Below are positions 1-5,133 of a DNA stretch of 5,133 bases, in pieces. The notes beneath the pieces were generated by a model. That model was not told the DNA's origin, did not search any database, and saw only the letters and a program-made list of their open reading frames with translations. Each line of letters starts with the position of its first letter. The first letter of the stretch is position 1. Location of the stretch: contig JAGAYB010000222.1 in NCBI GenBank assembly GCA_017940705.1, positions 1 to 5,133 on the forward strand, given 5' to 3'. Origin of the DNA: Selenomonas sp. (GTDB taxonomy: Bacteria > Bacillota_C > Negativicutes > Selenomonadales > Selenomonadaceae). Both the position numbers and the translations under genes were made by a program.

Positions 1-1022
1 AGGCTAAACTTATAAAGTCCAGCTCTTATCCTAAGTGCCTCCTTTGCCGGGAAAATGAAGGCTTTGCCGGCCATGCAGGACATCCAGCACGGCAGACCCT
101 CCGCTTAATCCCTCTGCGGCTGGCCTCCCATCGCTGGTTTATGCAATATTCCCCTTATACCTATTACAATGAGCATTGCATTGTCCTGAACAGGAAGCAT
201 ATCCCCATGAAGGTAAATCGCAAGAGCTTTGAAAATTTGCTGGACTTCGTGACGATTTTCCCCCATTATTTTTTAGGCTCCAATGCTGATTTACCCATTG
301 TGGGGGGCTCCATCCTGTCCCATGACCATTATCAGGGCGGCCGTTATGACTTTGCCATGGCCAAGGCGCCTGTGGAACATACATACAGTGTCAAAGGTTA
401 TGAAGGCATAAAGGCCGGACGGGTAAAATGGCCGATGTCCACCATTCGCCTGACGGGAGACGACAGGGAAGAACTCACGGATTTGGCCGAAAAAATCCTG
501 AACAAGTGGCGTACCTACAGTGATGAAAGTGTGGGGATTCTGGCAGAGAGCGCCGGCGAACCGCATAATACCATCACGCCGATAGCCCGCCGCCGGGGAA
601 ATGCTTATGAGCTGGATTTGGTGCTGCGCAACAACCGCACGAGTGCCGAGCATCCTCTGGGTATCTTCCATCCCCATGCGGAAGTGCATCATATAAAGAA
701 GGAAAACATCGGCCTTATCGAAGTCATGGGCCTGGCTGTATTGCCGGCCCGTCTGAAACAGGAAATGCACCTTTTGGGGCAGGAACTGGTTCGCGGTACA
801 GAGGATATTTCCGGCATTGAGGAACTGCAAAAGCATGCTGACTGGTACAAGATGCTGCGGCAGAAATATCCGGCGGTGACGGCTGATAAGGTTGAGGGCA
901 TTTTGCAGGCAGAAATCGGTGAGGTATTTAAGACCGTACTCGTGCATGCCGGTGTTTTCAAGCGCAATGCCGAGGGCTTAGCCGCCTTTGATAAGTTTAT
1001 GCAAACCGTTTCTGAGGGGTAA
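1..1022 (+). CDS. galT: UDP-glucose--hexose-1-phosphate uridylyltransferase, class II (5'-truncated by window edge)
   Basis: Cytoplasmic Leloir-pathway enzyme that exchanges UMP between UDP-glucose and galactose-1-phosphate, giving glucose-1-phosphate and UDP-galactose. The frame is open to the left edge (first full codon at position 3), so 339 C-terminal residues are visible. Class II enzymes are usually about 490-510 residues, so roughly the first third is missing. The in-frame ATG at 141 is internal: strongly family-like sequence precedes it, including a CxxC at visible residues 12-15 in the context [15 protein letters not shown]. Nucleotides 288-341 encode [18 protein letters not shown], which matches the class II GalT signature; its HxH probably corresponds to the nucleotidylated-histidine motif of class I enzymes. 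A second His-rich stretch, HPHAEVHH, begins at 669 and is followed by the conserved [20 protein letters not shown]. The stop is TAA at 1020-1022. A LacI-family gene follows after 21 bp, consistent with a gal operon. Family assignment is very secure; galK and galE, if present, lie outside the window. Confidence 0.97.
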   Translation, partial: AKLIKSSSYPKCLLCRENEGFAGHAGHPARQTLRLIPLRLASHRWFMQYSPYTYYNEHCIVLNRKHIPMKVNRKSFENLLDFVTIFPHYFLGSNADLPIVGGSILSHDHYQGGRYDFAMAKAPVEHTYSVKGYEGIKAGRVKWPMSTIRLTGDDREELTDLAEKILNKWRTYSDESVGILAESAGEPHNTITPIARRRGNAYELDLVLRNNRTSAEHPLGIFHPHAEVHHIKKENIGLIEVMGLAVLPARLKQEMHLLGQELVRGTEDISGIEELQKHADWYKMLRQKYPAVTADKVEGILQAEIGEVFKTVLVHAGVFKRNAEGLAAFDKFMQTVSEG

Positions 1023-1043
1023 TACCTAAGAAAGCAGGTTTTT

Positions 1044-2078
1044 ATGGAAGATAAGAAACAGGCCACCATTGTAGACGTAGCCAGAGAAGCCGGCGTATCT
1101 GTCGCCACCGTATCACGGGTGGTCAATGGCAATTACCCGGTAAAGGTGGAAACCAAGGAAAAGGTCAGGACGGCCATCAGCAGGCTGAATTATGTCCCCA
1201 ATGTTCAGGCCAGAGAACTCAATACCCGTAAATCATCTACCATTGGCGTAGTGGTTCCGGGGCTGCATAATATGTTCTTTGCCGAAGTCATTGATGGTAT
1301 AGAAGAGGCTGTACGGCAGGAAGGCTTTTCGTTCCTGTTGAGCTGCGCGAAGAATGACCCGGTACAGGAGATGCAGGCTATCAATACGCTGGTGGCCCGT
1401 AATGTATCAGGTATTATTGTCATCAGCCCTAATACCAAAAATATCAGCGAAAGTTTTTATGAGGAACTGGTGCAGCGTGTGCCGCTGGTTTTCATAAACG
1501 GGTATCACCGTATTAAAGGCGTGTCTTATGTCGGCAACGATGAGCAGCTGGGCTGCCAGAGTGCGCTGGAGTATCTGGCTGAGCTGGGACACAAGGCAAT
1601 CATGTTTGTGCGGGGCGATAATTCTGATTCATACGATATAAAAGAAGAAACTTATCGTGAGTTTATGACGAAACGCCAAAACCTGCACGAGGATTATATT
1701 TTGAATATCGGTGAGGGCAATGGTGTGGAAACGGTGGATTCAGCTATGGAGGCGCTGCTGCGTAAGCTGCCTGAGCTGAAACCGTCAGCGGTTTTTTGCT
1801 GCAATGACCTGATGGCTGTCGGTGCGCTCAATGCCTGCAAGCGTCTGGGGCTGTCCGTGCCGCGGGACATTTCCCTAATGGGCTATGACAATATAGCCTT
1901 GTCCCGGCTGGTAGAGCCCAAGATTACCACGATGGATCAGAATATGTTCCAGCTGGGCGAAAGCGCTTCCCGTCTGCTGATAGAAAATATCCGCGGCGGT
2001 CAAAGCAAGCGCATTATGCTGGACAACAGACTGATCACCCGGGAAACGACAGACAGATACATAAGCAAAGACAAATAA
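1044..2078 (+). CDS. LacI/GalR-family transcriptional regulator (probable galactose-operon repressor)
   Basis: DNA-binding repressor of 344 residues, the usual LacI-family length. The N-terminal helix-turn-helix spans about residues 8-30 (TIVDVAREAGVSVATVSRVV). The hinge helix follows at 50-59 (YVPNVQAREL), then a periplasmic-binding-protein-like effector domain starting at IGVVVPGLHNMFF (67-79). Typical C-terminal landmarks are present: CNDLMAVGALNA (253-264) and MGYDNIALSRLVEPKITTM (279-297). The start ATG is preceded by a modest Shine-Dalgarno (AGG at 1036-1038, 5 nt away), and the first residues run directly into the HTH, so no earlier start is needed. It lies 21 bp after galT with no terminator or clear promoter between, so co-transcription is likely. 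From this context it probably senses a galactose-related sugar and represses the gal genes (galR-like). The effector is inferred from position, not from residues; a different sugar specificity, or a CcpA-like global role, cannot be excluded from sequence alone. Confidence 0.94.
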   Translation: MEDKKQATIVDVAREAGVSVATVSRVVNGNYPVKVETKEKVRTAISRLNYVPNVQARELNTRKSSTIGVVVPGLHNMFFAEVIDGIEEAVRQEGFSFLLSCAKNDPVQEMQAINTLVARNVSGIIVISPNTKNISESFYEELVQRVPLVFINGYHRIKGVSYVGNDEQLGCQSALEYLAELGHKAIMFVRGDNSDSYDIKEETYREFMTKRQNLHEDYILNIGEGNGVETVDSAMEALLRKLPELKPSAVFCCNDLMAVGALNACKRLGLSVPRDISLMGYDNIALSRLVEPKITTMDQNMFQLGESASRLLIENIRGGQSKRIMLDNRLITRETTDRYISKDK

Positions 2079-2117
2079 GACAACCCCTGCAGGATTTTCC
2101 TGGCAGGGGTTGTCTTC
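2078..2117 (+). terminator. Strong hairpin ending the galT-regulator unit
   Basis: A perfect 13-bp stem starts at the last base of the stop codon: AGACAACCCCTGC (2078-2090) pairs with GCAGGGGTTGTCT (2103-2115). Three further pairs (AGG 2091-2093 with CCT 2099-2101, one bulged G) close an ATTTT loop. The U-run after the stem is weak on the + strand (TCTTC). On the opposite strand the stem is followed by TTATTTGTCTTT, so it may act in both directions. The hairpin is certain; its efficiency as an intrinsic terminator is inferred. Confidence 0.8.
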
Positions 2118-2143
2118 ATGTCGAAGAAAAAATAGGTGTGTGA

Positions 2144-2282
2144 TATAACGAGGCAAGAAAATGTCCCCCACCTCAGCAGGTGGGGGCACGAATACAAAAA
2201 CAGGCGGCGAGCATATCTCCCGCCTCGTTGAAACGCCAAGAGGAAGTTTTGCCTATGGCAAAACTGGAACAACGGCGTTATA
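2144..2282. repeat. Compact inverted-repeat block, MITE-like element or structured RNA locus
   Basis: This 139-bp non-coding block is bounded by a 7-bp inverted repeat: TATAACG (2144-2150) and CGTTATA (2276-2282). If the repeat is read as TAACG, both ends are flanked by TA, which would fit a TA target duplication. Nearly all of the interior is paired. Hairpin 1 is CCCCCACCT (2165-2173) / AGGTGGGGG (2178-2186) with loop CAGC. Hairpin 2 is AGGCGG-c-GAG (2202-2211) / CTCCCGCCT (2217-2225) with loop CATAT. Hairpin 3 has an outer stem AACGCC (2232-2237) / GGCGTT (2274-2279) enclosing a perfect inner stem AGTTTTGCC (2245-2253) / GGCAAAACT (2257-2265) with loop TAT. An alternative 8-bp pairing, AACGAGGC (2147-2154) / GCCTCGTT (2222-2229), competes with hairpin 2. 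No believable reading frame covers it. The pairings are seen directly; calling it a mobile repeat is inference, and a 5' leader or a minus-strand small RNA are alternatives. Confidence 0.5.
2196..2225 (-). terminator. Putative intrinsic terminator on the minus strand
   Basis: Read on the minus strand, the sequence AGGCGGGAG-ATATG-CTC(G)CCGCCT forms a 9-bp GC-rich stem with one bulge. It is followed after a single G by TTTTT (2196-2200 on the + strand), the classic form of a Rho-independent terminator. No minus-strand protein gene precedes it: the minus strand upstream is the AT-rich promoter region and the hairpin 3 sequence. It would therefore end only a short transcript of about 80-90 nt. 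On the + strand no U-run follows any of the three hairpins in this block. Confidence 0.45.
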
Positions 2283-2289
2283 ATATATA

Positions 2290-2298
2290 TGGTATAAT
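2290..2298 (+). promoter_or_regulatory. Extended -10 promoter element for the SHMT-like gene
   Basis: TGGTATAAT matches the extended -10 consensus TGnTATAAT exactly and lies about 48 bp before the start codon. No good -35 box is seen at the right distance, which extended -10 promoters tolerate. A second perfect TATAAT sits at 2279-2284, with a poor -35 candidate (TGGCAA, 2256-2261) 17 bp upstream. The tract is so AT-rich that the exact start point is uncertain, but a promoter here is plausible because the preceding gene unit ends in a hairpin. Confidence 0.55.
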
Positions 2299-2332
2299 AA
2301 ATATATTAAATGTAAAAATAATCCCAGATTAG

Positions 2333-2338
2333 AAAGGA
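2333..2338 (+). promoter_or_regulatory. Ribosome binding site that decides the SHMT-like start codon
   Basis: AAAGGA ends 8 nt before the ATG at 2347 but only 2 nt before the upstream in-frame ATG at 2341. Normal Shine-Dalgarno spacing therefore favours 2347 (protein beginning MNSEKLM) over 2341 (MNMNSEK). Confidence 0.6.
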
Positions 2339-2346
2339 TAATGAAT

Positions 2347-3633
2347 ATGAACAGTGAGAAATTGATGTCAAAGCTGGAAGCCTTTGACCCGGAATTGTGC
2401 GGCGAGCTGAAACGGGCACTGGCTCATCAGCGCAACACTTTGTCCCTGATTCCGACCACCAATGCAGCCTCGCCGTTTGCGGCATACCTCAAGGGCAGCA
2501 CTTTGGGCGATGAAATCATTGACCATCACGATGCTGAGGAGTATTCCAGTCTGGAACGCATTGCCGCCAAACGCGCAGCAAGGCTTTTTGGCGCTGACCA
2601 TGCGATTGTCCGTACCGGCAGTCTGGCGATTGCCTCCCGTGTGGTAATGCTGGCGCTCCTGAAAAAAGGTGACACCGTTCTGTCCTTTAATCTGCGCAAG
2701 TCCGAGCACTGTACGGGCGAATTGCAGTATAACTTTGTGAAATTCGGTGTAGAGCCTGATACCATGAGCCTGAATTTTGCCAAGGTGAAGGCACTGGCAC
2801 ACAAACACCGCCCCGATATGATTATCTATTCTCCCGTAAATTACCCCCAAAATATTGACTATCGGGAACTGCGGCAGATTGCTGATGAAGTCGGCGCCTA
2901 CCTCTGGATCGATTTGGGGCAGAACTCCGGCCTGATTGCCACGGGGAAAATCCCTTCGCCGGTGCCCTACGCTGACGTAGCTACATTTGCTGCCAGCGAT
3001 GCCCTGCATGGGCCGCAGAACGGCATTATCCTCTGCAAGGAAAAACTGGCGGAACGTCTGGACAGCACGGTGGTGGAAACGGGGCACAGCTCCCTGAAAA
3101 AGAATGTGCTGGCTTCTTTGGGGATCATCTTTAAGGAAGCAGAATGTGAGGAGTATCATGCCTATAACCAGCAGGTGCTGGATAACGCCCGGGCCTTGGA
3201 AGAAGGCTTGCTGGAATCCGGCTGCAAGCTGCTGTGCAGCCCCACGCAGAATCATCTGGTGCTGGTGGAGCTTAAGAGCGGTCTGGACGGTGCTGAAGTC
3301 GTCGCCAAACTGGAAGATGCCGGCCTGCTGGTAAAAGCCGAGCACCTGCTCACCGCCGATGACAACATCAGCTATCCCATCCTGCGCCTTTCAAGTCTTG
3401 ACAGCGCCACGCGGTATTTAAATGCCGGGGAAATGCGGGAGGTGGGACGCATTTTAGGCCGGTTCCTCAATTCACCGCAGGACGATGTGGCCATAAAATC
3501 TGTCAACAAATTCATAAAAAAACTGGTGGAAGACCTGCCTCTGTTTGCCGAAGACTGGCTGCCTGAACTGGAAGTCATGGACGACGGGGACGCAGAAATC
3601 GCCATGCGCGCCATGATTCACTGGAACATCTGA
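2347..3633 (+). CDS. Serine hydroxymethyltransferase-like protein lacking the PLP lysine (probable non-canonical paralogue)
   Basis: Protein of 428 residues, close to the roughly 410-420 of bacterial SHMT, and colinear with it from end to end. Matching landmarks are LSLIPTTNAASP (32-43, SHMT ELIASENYTSP), ARLFGADHAIV (78-88), KKGDTVLSFNL (106-116), HRPDMIIYSPVNY (154-166), the block RQIADEVGAYLWIDLGQNSGLIATG (176-200), PSPVPYADV (203-211), GPQNGIIL (222-229), NHLVLVEL (302-309) and a C-terminal LPLF (397-400) like the SHMT PxY end. However, the SHMT TTTTHK segment carrying the Schiff-base lysine reads TFAASD (213-218), putting Asp218 (codon 2998-3000) in place of lysine. The segment with the SHMT active-site Glu and Tyr (YAEGYPGKRYYGG) is shortened and unlike the family. 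His of DMAH is Gln192 and the glycine-rich FPGGQGGP loop is replaced. Retained are His121, Asp189 and Arg347 at the positions of the PLP-stacking His, pyridine-contacting Asp and carboxylate-binding Arg. Normal SHMT chemistry looks unlikely; a ligand-binding, regulatory or altered role is inferred. It has its own promoter and is convergent with proC. The alternative start is 2341. Confidence 0.88.
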   Translation: MNSEKLMSKLEAFDPELCGELKRALAHQRNTLSLIPTTNAASPFAAYLKGSTLGDEIIDHHDAEEYSSLERIAAKRAARLFGADHAIVRTGSLAIASRVVMLALLKKGDTVLSFNLRKSEHCTGELQYNFVKFGVEPDTMSLNFAKVKALAHKHRPDMIIYSPVNYPQNIDYRELRQIADEVGAYLWIDLGQNSGLIATGKIPSPVPYADVATFAASDALHGPQNGIILCKEKLAERLDSTVVETGHSSLKKNVLASLGIIFKEAECEEYHAYNQQVLDNARALEEGLLESGCKLLCSPTQNHLVLVELKSGLDGAEVVAKLEDAGLLVKAEHLLTADDNISYPILRLSSLDSATRYLNAGEMREVGRILGRFLNSPQDDVAIKSVNKFIKKLVEDLPLFAEDWLPELEVMDDGDAEIAMRAMIHWNI

Positions 3634-3635
3634 TA

Positions 3636-4418
3636 TTACTTTTCCATAACGGCAGCTATGGATTTGATACAGGCGTTGCGGAAACCCTGCTCCTCTAGCG
3701 CCGTTACGCCGCGGATGGTGGTGCCGCCGGGACTGCAGACGTTGTCCTTTAGGATGCCGGGATGCGTGCCGGTAGCGAGCTGCAATTTTGCGGAGCCCAG
3801 CACCATCTGAGAAATCAGGCGGTAGGCGTCTTCACGTTTCAGGCCGTATTTGACGGCAGCATCGCCGTAGGCTTCGATGAAGAGGTCGACAAAGGCCGGG
3901 CCGCAGCCCGTCACCGTACCGCCGATGCCCATAAGGGAGCTGGGCAGCTCCTGTACCAGCCCCACAGCGCCAAATAACTTTTTGATTTCCTCTCGCTCTT
4001 CCGGGGCGAGAGTATTTTTTTCCTCAAACAGCAGTACGCCTTCGCCCACCATCGCCGGGGTGTTGGGCATGACAAACTGCAGCCGCGTATTGGTTTTGAG
4101 CACACTCTGGTAACGGGCAAAATCCCAGCCTGCGGCTATGGAAATAAGAGTCTTGCCTTCCAGGGAGGAATAGAGTTCTTTGAGGACACCTTCTATCTGA
4201 TAGGGTTTGCAGGCCATGATGATGGTATCGCAGATTTGCGGCAGCGCCAGCAGGCTGCGAACCGGAGTGAAGCCGATTTTGGCGGCGTTTTTCTGTAATT
4301 TTTCCTGATTGGGGGCAAAGGCGTAAACCTTGCTTTTGTCGATGGCCTGACTGTTGATGAACCCCGAGGCTAAAGCCTGCGCCATATTGCCCATTCCAAT
4401 AAAGCCGAGTTTTTCCAT
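3636..4418 (-). CDS. proC: Pyrroline-5-carboxylate reductase
   Basis: Cytoplasmic enzyme for the last step of proline biosynthesis, reducing L-1-pyrroline-5-carboxylate to proline with NAD(P)H. The 260-residue length is normal for ProC. The N-terminal Rossmann nucleotide-binding loop is at residues 5-15 (GFIGMGNMAQA), and IIMACKPYQ (66-74) corresponds to the conserved AVKPQ region. VMPNTPAMVGEGV (116-128) and GCGPAFV (171-177) are typical. The C-terminal dimerisation domain carries the ProC signature from HPGILKDNVCSPGGTT (219-234) into IRGVTALEEQGFR. The start is secure: AGGAGG (complement of 4427-4432) lies 8 nt before the ATG. It is convergent with the SHMT-like gene, the two stop codons being 2 bp apart, and divergent from the MATE gene. 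It appears to be transcribed alone from a promoter at 4470-4498. Confidence 0.97.
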   Translation of the reverse strand: MEKLGFIGMGNMAQALASGFINSQAIDKSKVYAFAPNQEKLQKNAAKIGFTPVRSLLALPQICDTIIMACKPYQIEGVLKELYSSLEGKTLISIAAGWDFARYQSVLKTNTRLQFVMPNTPAMVGEGVLLFEEKNTLAPEEREEIKKLFGAVGLVQELPSSLMGIGGTVTGCGPAFVDLFIEAYGDAAVKYGLKREDAYRLISQMVLGSAKLQLATGTHPGILKDNVCSPGGTTIRGVTALEEQGFRNACIKSIAAVMEK

Positions 4419-4469
4419 AGTGCAATCCTCCTCGTATAAATCAAATGGATGTTATTAGTGTATATATTT

Positions 4470-4498
4470 ATTGTAGCATGTATTCGGGGGCGTGTTGA
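4470..4498 (-). promoter_or_regulatory. proC promoter
   Basis: On the minus strand, TCAACA (complement of 4493-4498, four of six to TTGACA) is followed after 17 bp by TACAAT (complement of 4470-4475). A TG one base upstream makes TGCTACAAT an extended -10. The predicted start is about 45 bp before the proC ATG, leaving a short leader that carries the AGGAGG site. Confidence 0.6.
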
Positions 4499-4502
4499 GA
4501 AT

Positions 4503-4530
4503 TTTTTCCTGCGGAAAAATTTTTTGCAGG
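4503..4530. repeat. Palindrome/hairpin between the divergent proC and MATE promoters
   Basis: Two overlapping foldings are visible. TTTTTCC (4503-4509) pairs with GGAAAAA (4513-4519) around TGC and is followed by six T residues (4520-4525), which on the + strand resembles a small intrinsic terminator. Alternatively CCTGC (4508-4512) pairs with GCAGG (4526-4530), and the stem extends inward through two G-U pairs and several A-T pairs. It lies between the proC -35 (4493-4498) and the -35 on the MATE side (4533-4538). It could be an operator or could block + strand read-through; neither is shown. Confidence 0.4.
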
Positions 4531-4532
4531 TG

Positions 4533-4560
4533 TTGTTTATTTCAGTTGAAGGGGTATAAT
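4533..4560 (+). promoter_or_regulatory. Promoter of the MATE transporter gene
   Basis: TTGTTT (4533-4538) is followed by a 16-bp spacer and a perfect TATAAT (4555-4560). Transcription would begin near 4567, giving a leader of about 40 nt that contains GAGGTG at 4593-4598. Confidence 0.65.
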
Positions 4561-4606
4561 AATATATCAGACTCATTTTACGCAACTCGTTTGAGGTGGA
4601 TATAAG

Positions 4607-5133
4607 ATGTTAAATACACGGAATATAGATATGCTGCAAGGCTCATTCTGGGATAAACTCATTATCTTTGCCCTGCCGCTGGCGCTGACCGGGGTGTTCC
4701 AGCAGCTCTTTAATGCAGCTGATGTGGCGGTGCTTGGTCAGTTTGTCGGCAAGAACGCCATGGCGGCGGTGGGAAATAATATTTCCGTCATCGGCATACT
4801 GGTGAATCTCTTTATGGGGCTTTCGTTAGGCTCTAATGTGGTGATTGCCCGGTTTATCGGGGCAAAAAAGCCGGAAAAGGTGGGTACCGCGGTACAGACT
4901 TCCTTTGCCCTGGCCCTGATTACCGGTGTGCTGCTGCTGGGCTTAGGTGAGGCCATAGCCGGGCCGATTATCAAATGGCTGGAGGTGCCGGCGGAAGTTG
5001 AAGCCATGGCGGAAACTTATCTGCGCGTGTACCTGCTGGGGCTGCCCTTTATCGGTGTCTACAACTTTGAGGCGGCTATCCTGCGCGCCCGAGGGGACAC
5101 GAAAACGCCATTGATGGCGCTGATTGTGGCAAG
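4607..5133 (+). CDS. MATE-family multidrug/cation antiporter (3'-truncated by window edge)
   Basis: N-terminal 175 residues of an inner-membrane transporter of the MATE family (usually about 440-460 residues, 12 membrane helices), which exports organic cations or drugs in exchange for Na+ or H+. The short cytoplasmic start MLNTRNIDMLQGSFWDKLIIF leads into helix 1 with the family-typical ALPLALTGVFQQLFNAADVAVLGQFVG (22-48). AMAAVGNNISVIGILVNLFMGLSLGSNVVIARFIGAKKPEKV (51-92) contains helix 2 and the conserved loop after it. Hydrophobic stretches at about 97-120 and 138-157 are helices 3 and 4. ILRARGDTKTPL (158-169) is another family landmark. The start is supported by GAGGTG at 4593-4598, 8 nt upstream. 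It is divergent from proC and has its own promoter. The sequence resembles the MepA/DinF-like part of the family, but the substrate cannot be told from this fragment. Confidence 0.93.
   Translation, partial: MLNTRNIDMLQGSFWDKLIIFALPLALTGVFQQLFNAADVAVLGQFVGKNAMAAVGNNISVIGILVNLFMGLSLGSNVVIARFIGAKKPEKVGTAVQTSFALALITGVLLLGLGEAIAGPIIKWLEVPAEVEAMAETYLRVYLLGLPFIGVYNFEAAILRARGDTKTPLMALIVA

Noticed and set aside
141..143. ATG as the start codon of galT
   Set aside because: The 46 codons before it are in frame and encode conserved class II GalT sequence including a CxxC, so the true start lies outside the window.
291..947. Minus-strand open frame (218 codons) opposite galT
   Set aside because: Antisense shadow of a strongly conserved galT; no family motifs, and it crosses the galT signature and His-rich motif regions.
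2000..2272. Minus-strand open frame (90 codons) across the spacer and the end of the regulator gene
   Set aside because: It starts at a TTG inside hairpin 3, runs through two other hairpins and the terminator, and then into conserved LacI-family coding sequence antisense. No credible ribosome binding site or motif.
2121..2340. CRISPR array, tRNA or known riboswitch in the spacer
   Set aside because: There are no regularly spaced direct repeats, no tRNA cloverleaf or TPsiC-like motif, and no match to riboswitch consensus sequences that I can recall; the structure is made of distinct, non-repeating hairpins.
2368..3345. Long minus-strand open frame (325 codons) opposite the SHMT-like gene
   Set aside because: It lies wholly antisense to a gene with clear full-length family similarity. 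Its translation shows no recognisable domain and its openness follows from codon bias on the other strand.
3644..3661. CCATA...TATGG short inverted repeat near the end of proC
   Set aside because: Only 5 bp of stem with an 8-nt loop, inside the proC coding end and without a U-run on either strand, so not supported as a terminator.
4370..4585. Minus-strand frame of 71 codons overlapping the proC start
   Set aside because: It runs through the proC promoter and into proC in another frame; composition is that of AT-rich non-coding DNA.
4738..5007. Minus-strand frame of 89 codons opposite the MATE gene
   Set aside because: Antisense to sequence with clear MATE-family motifs; low-complexity Ser/Thr/Pro-rich translation with no recognisable domain.

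Overview
The window looks like a chromosomal segment of a Firmicute (Bacillota) with intermediate GC content. The best guess is a Negativicute of the Selenomonas/Mitsuokella/Megamonas type. The evidence is a class II (Firmicutes-type) galactose-1-phosphate uridylyltransferase, strong AGGAGG-like ribosome binding sites, TATAAT promoters in AT-rich spacers, and coding sequence rich in CTG and GCC codons. The genus is an inference; there is no rRNA or other marker in the window.

Layout: (1) 1-1022, + strand: the C-terminal two thirds of galT (Leloir pathway), cut by the left edge. (2) 1044-2078, + strand: a LacI/GalR-family repressor 21 bp after galT, probably in the same transcript and closed by a strong hairpin at 2078-2115. 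(3) 2079-2346: a non-coding spacer holding a compact 139-bp block (2144-2282) of nested inverted repeats bounded by TATAACG/CGTTATA. The block could be a MITE-like element or a small structured RNA; the hairpin plus U-run reads as a terminator on the minus strand. The block is followed by an AT-rich promoter with an extended -10. (4) 2347-3633, + strand: a complete homologue of serine hydroxymethyltransferase (SHMT) that lacks the Schiff-base lysine and several other active-site residues. (5) 3636-4418, - strand: proC, pyrroline-5-carboxylate reductase, convergent with the SHMT-like gene and only 2 bp from it. (6) 4419-4606: a divergent promoter region with a palindrome between the two promoters. 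(7) 4607-5133, + strand: the N-terminal 175 residues of a MATE-family efflux transporter, cut by the right edge.

The genes form separate units: galactose catabolism with its likely regulator, an apparent SHMT pseudo-enzyme transcribed alone, the last step of proline synthesis, and a multidrug/cation antiporter. The parts least explained by routine annotation are the degenerate SHMT paralogue and the structured block directly upstream of its promoter.
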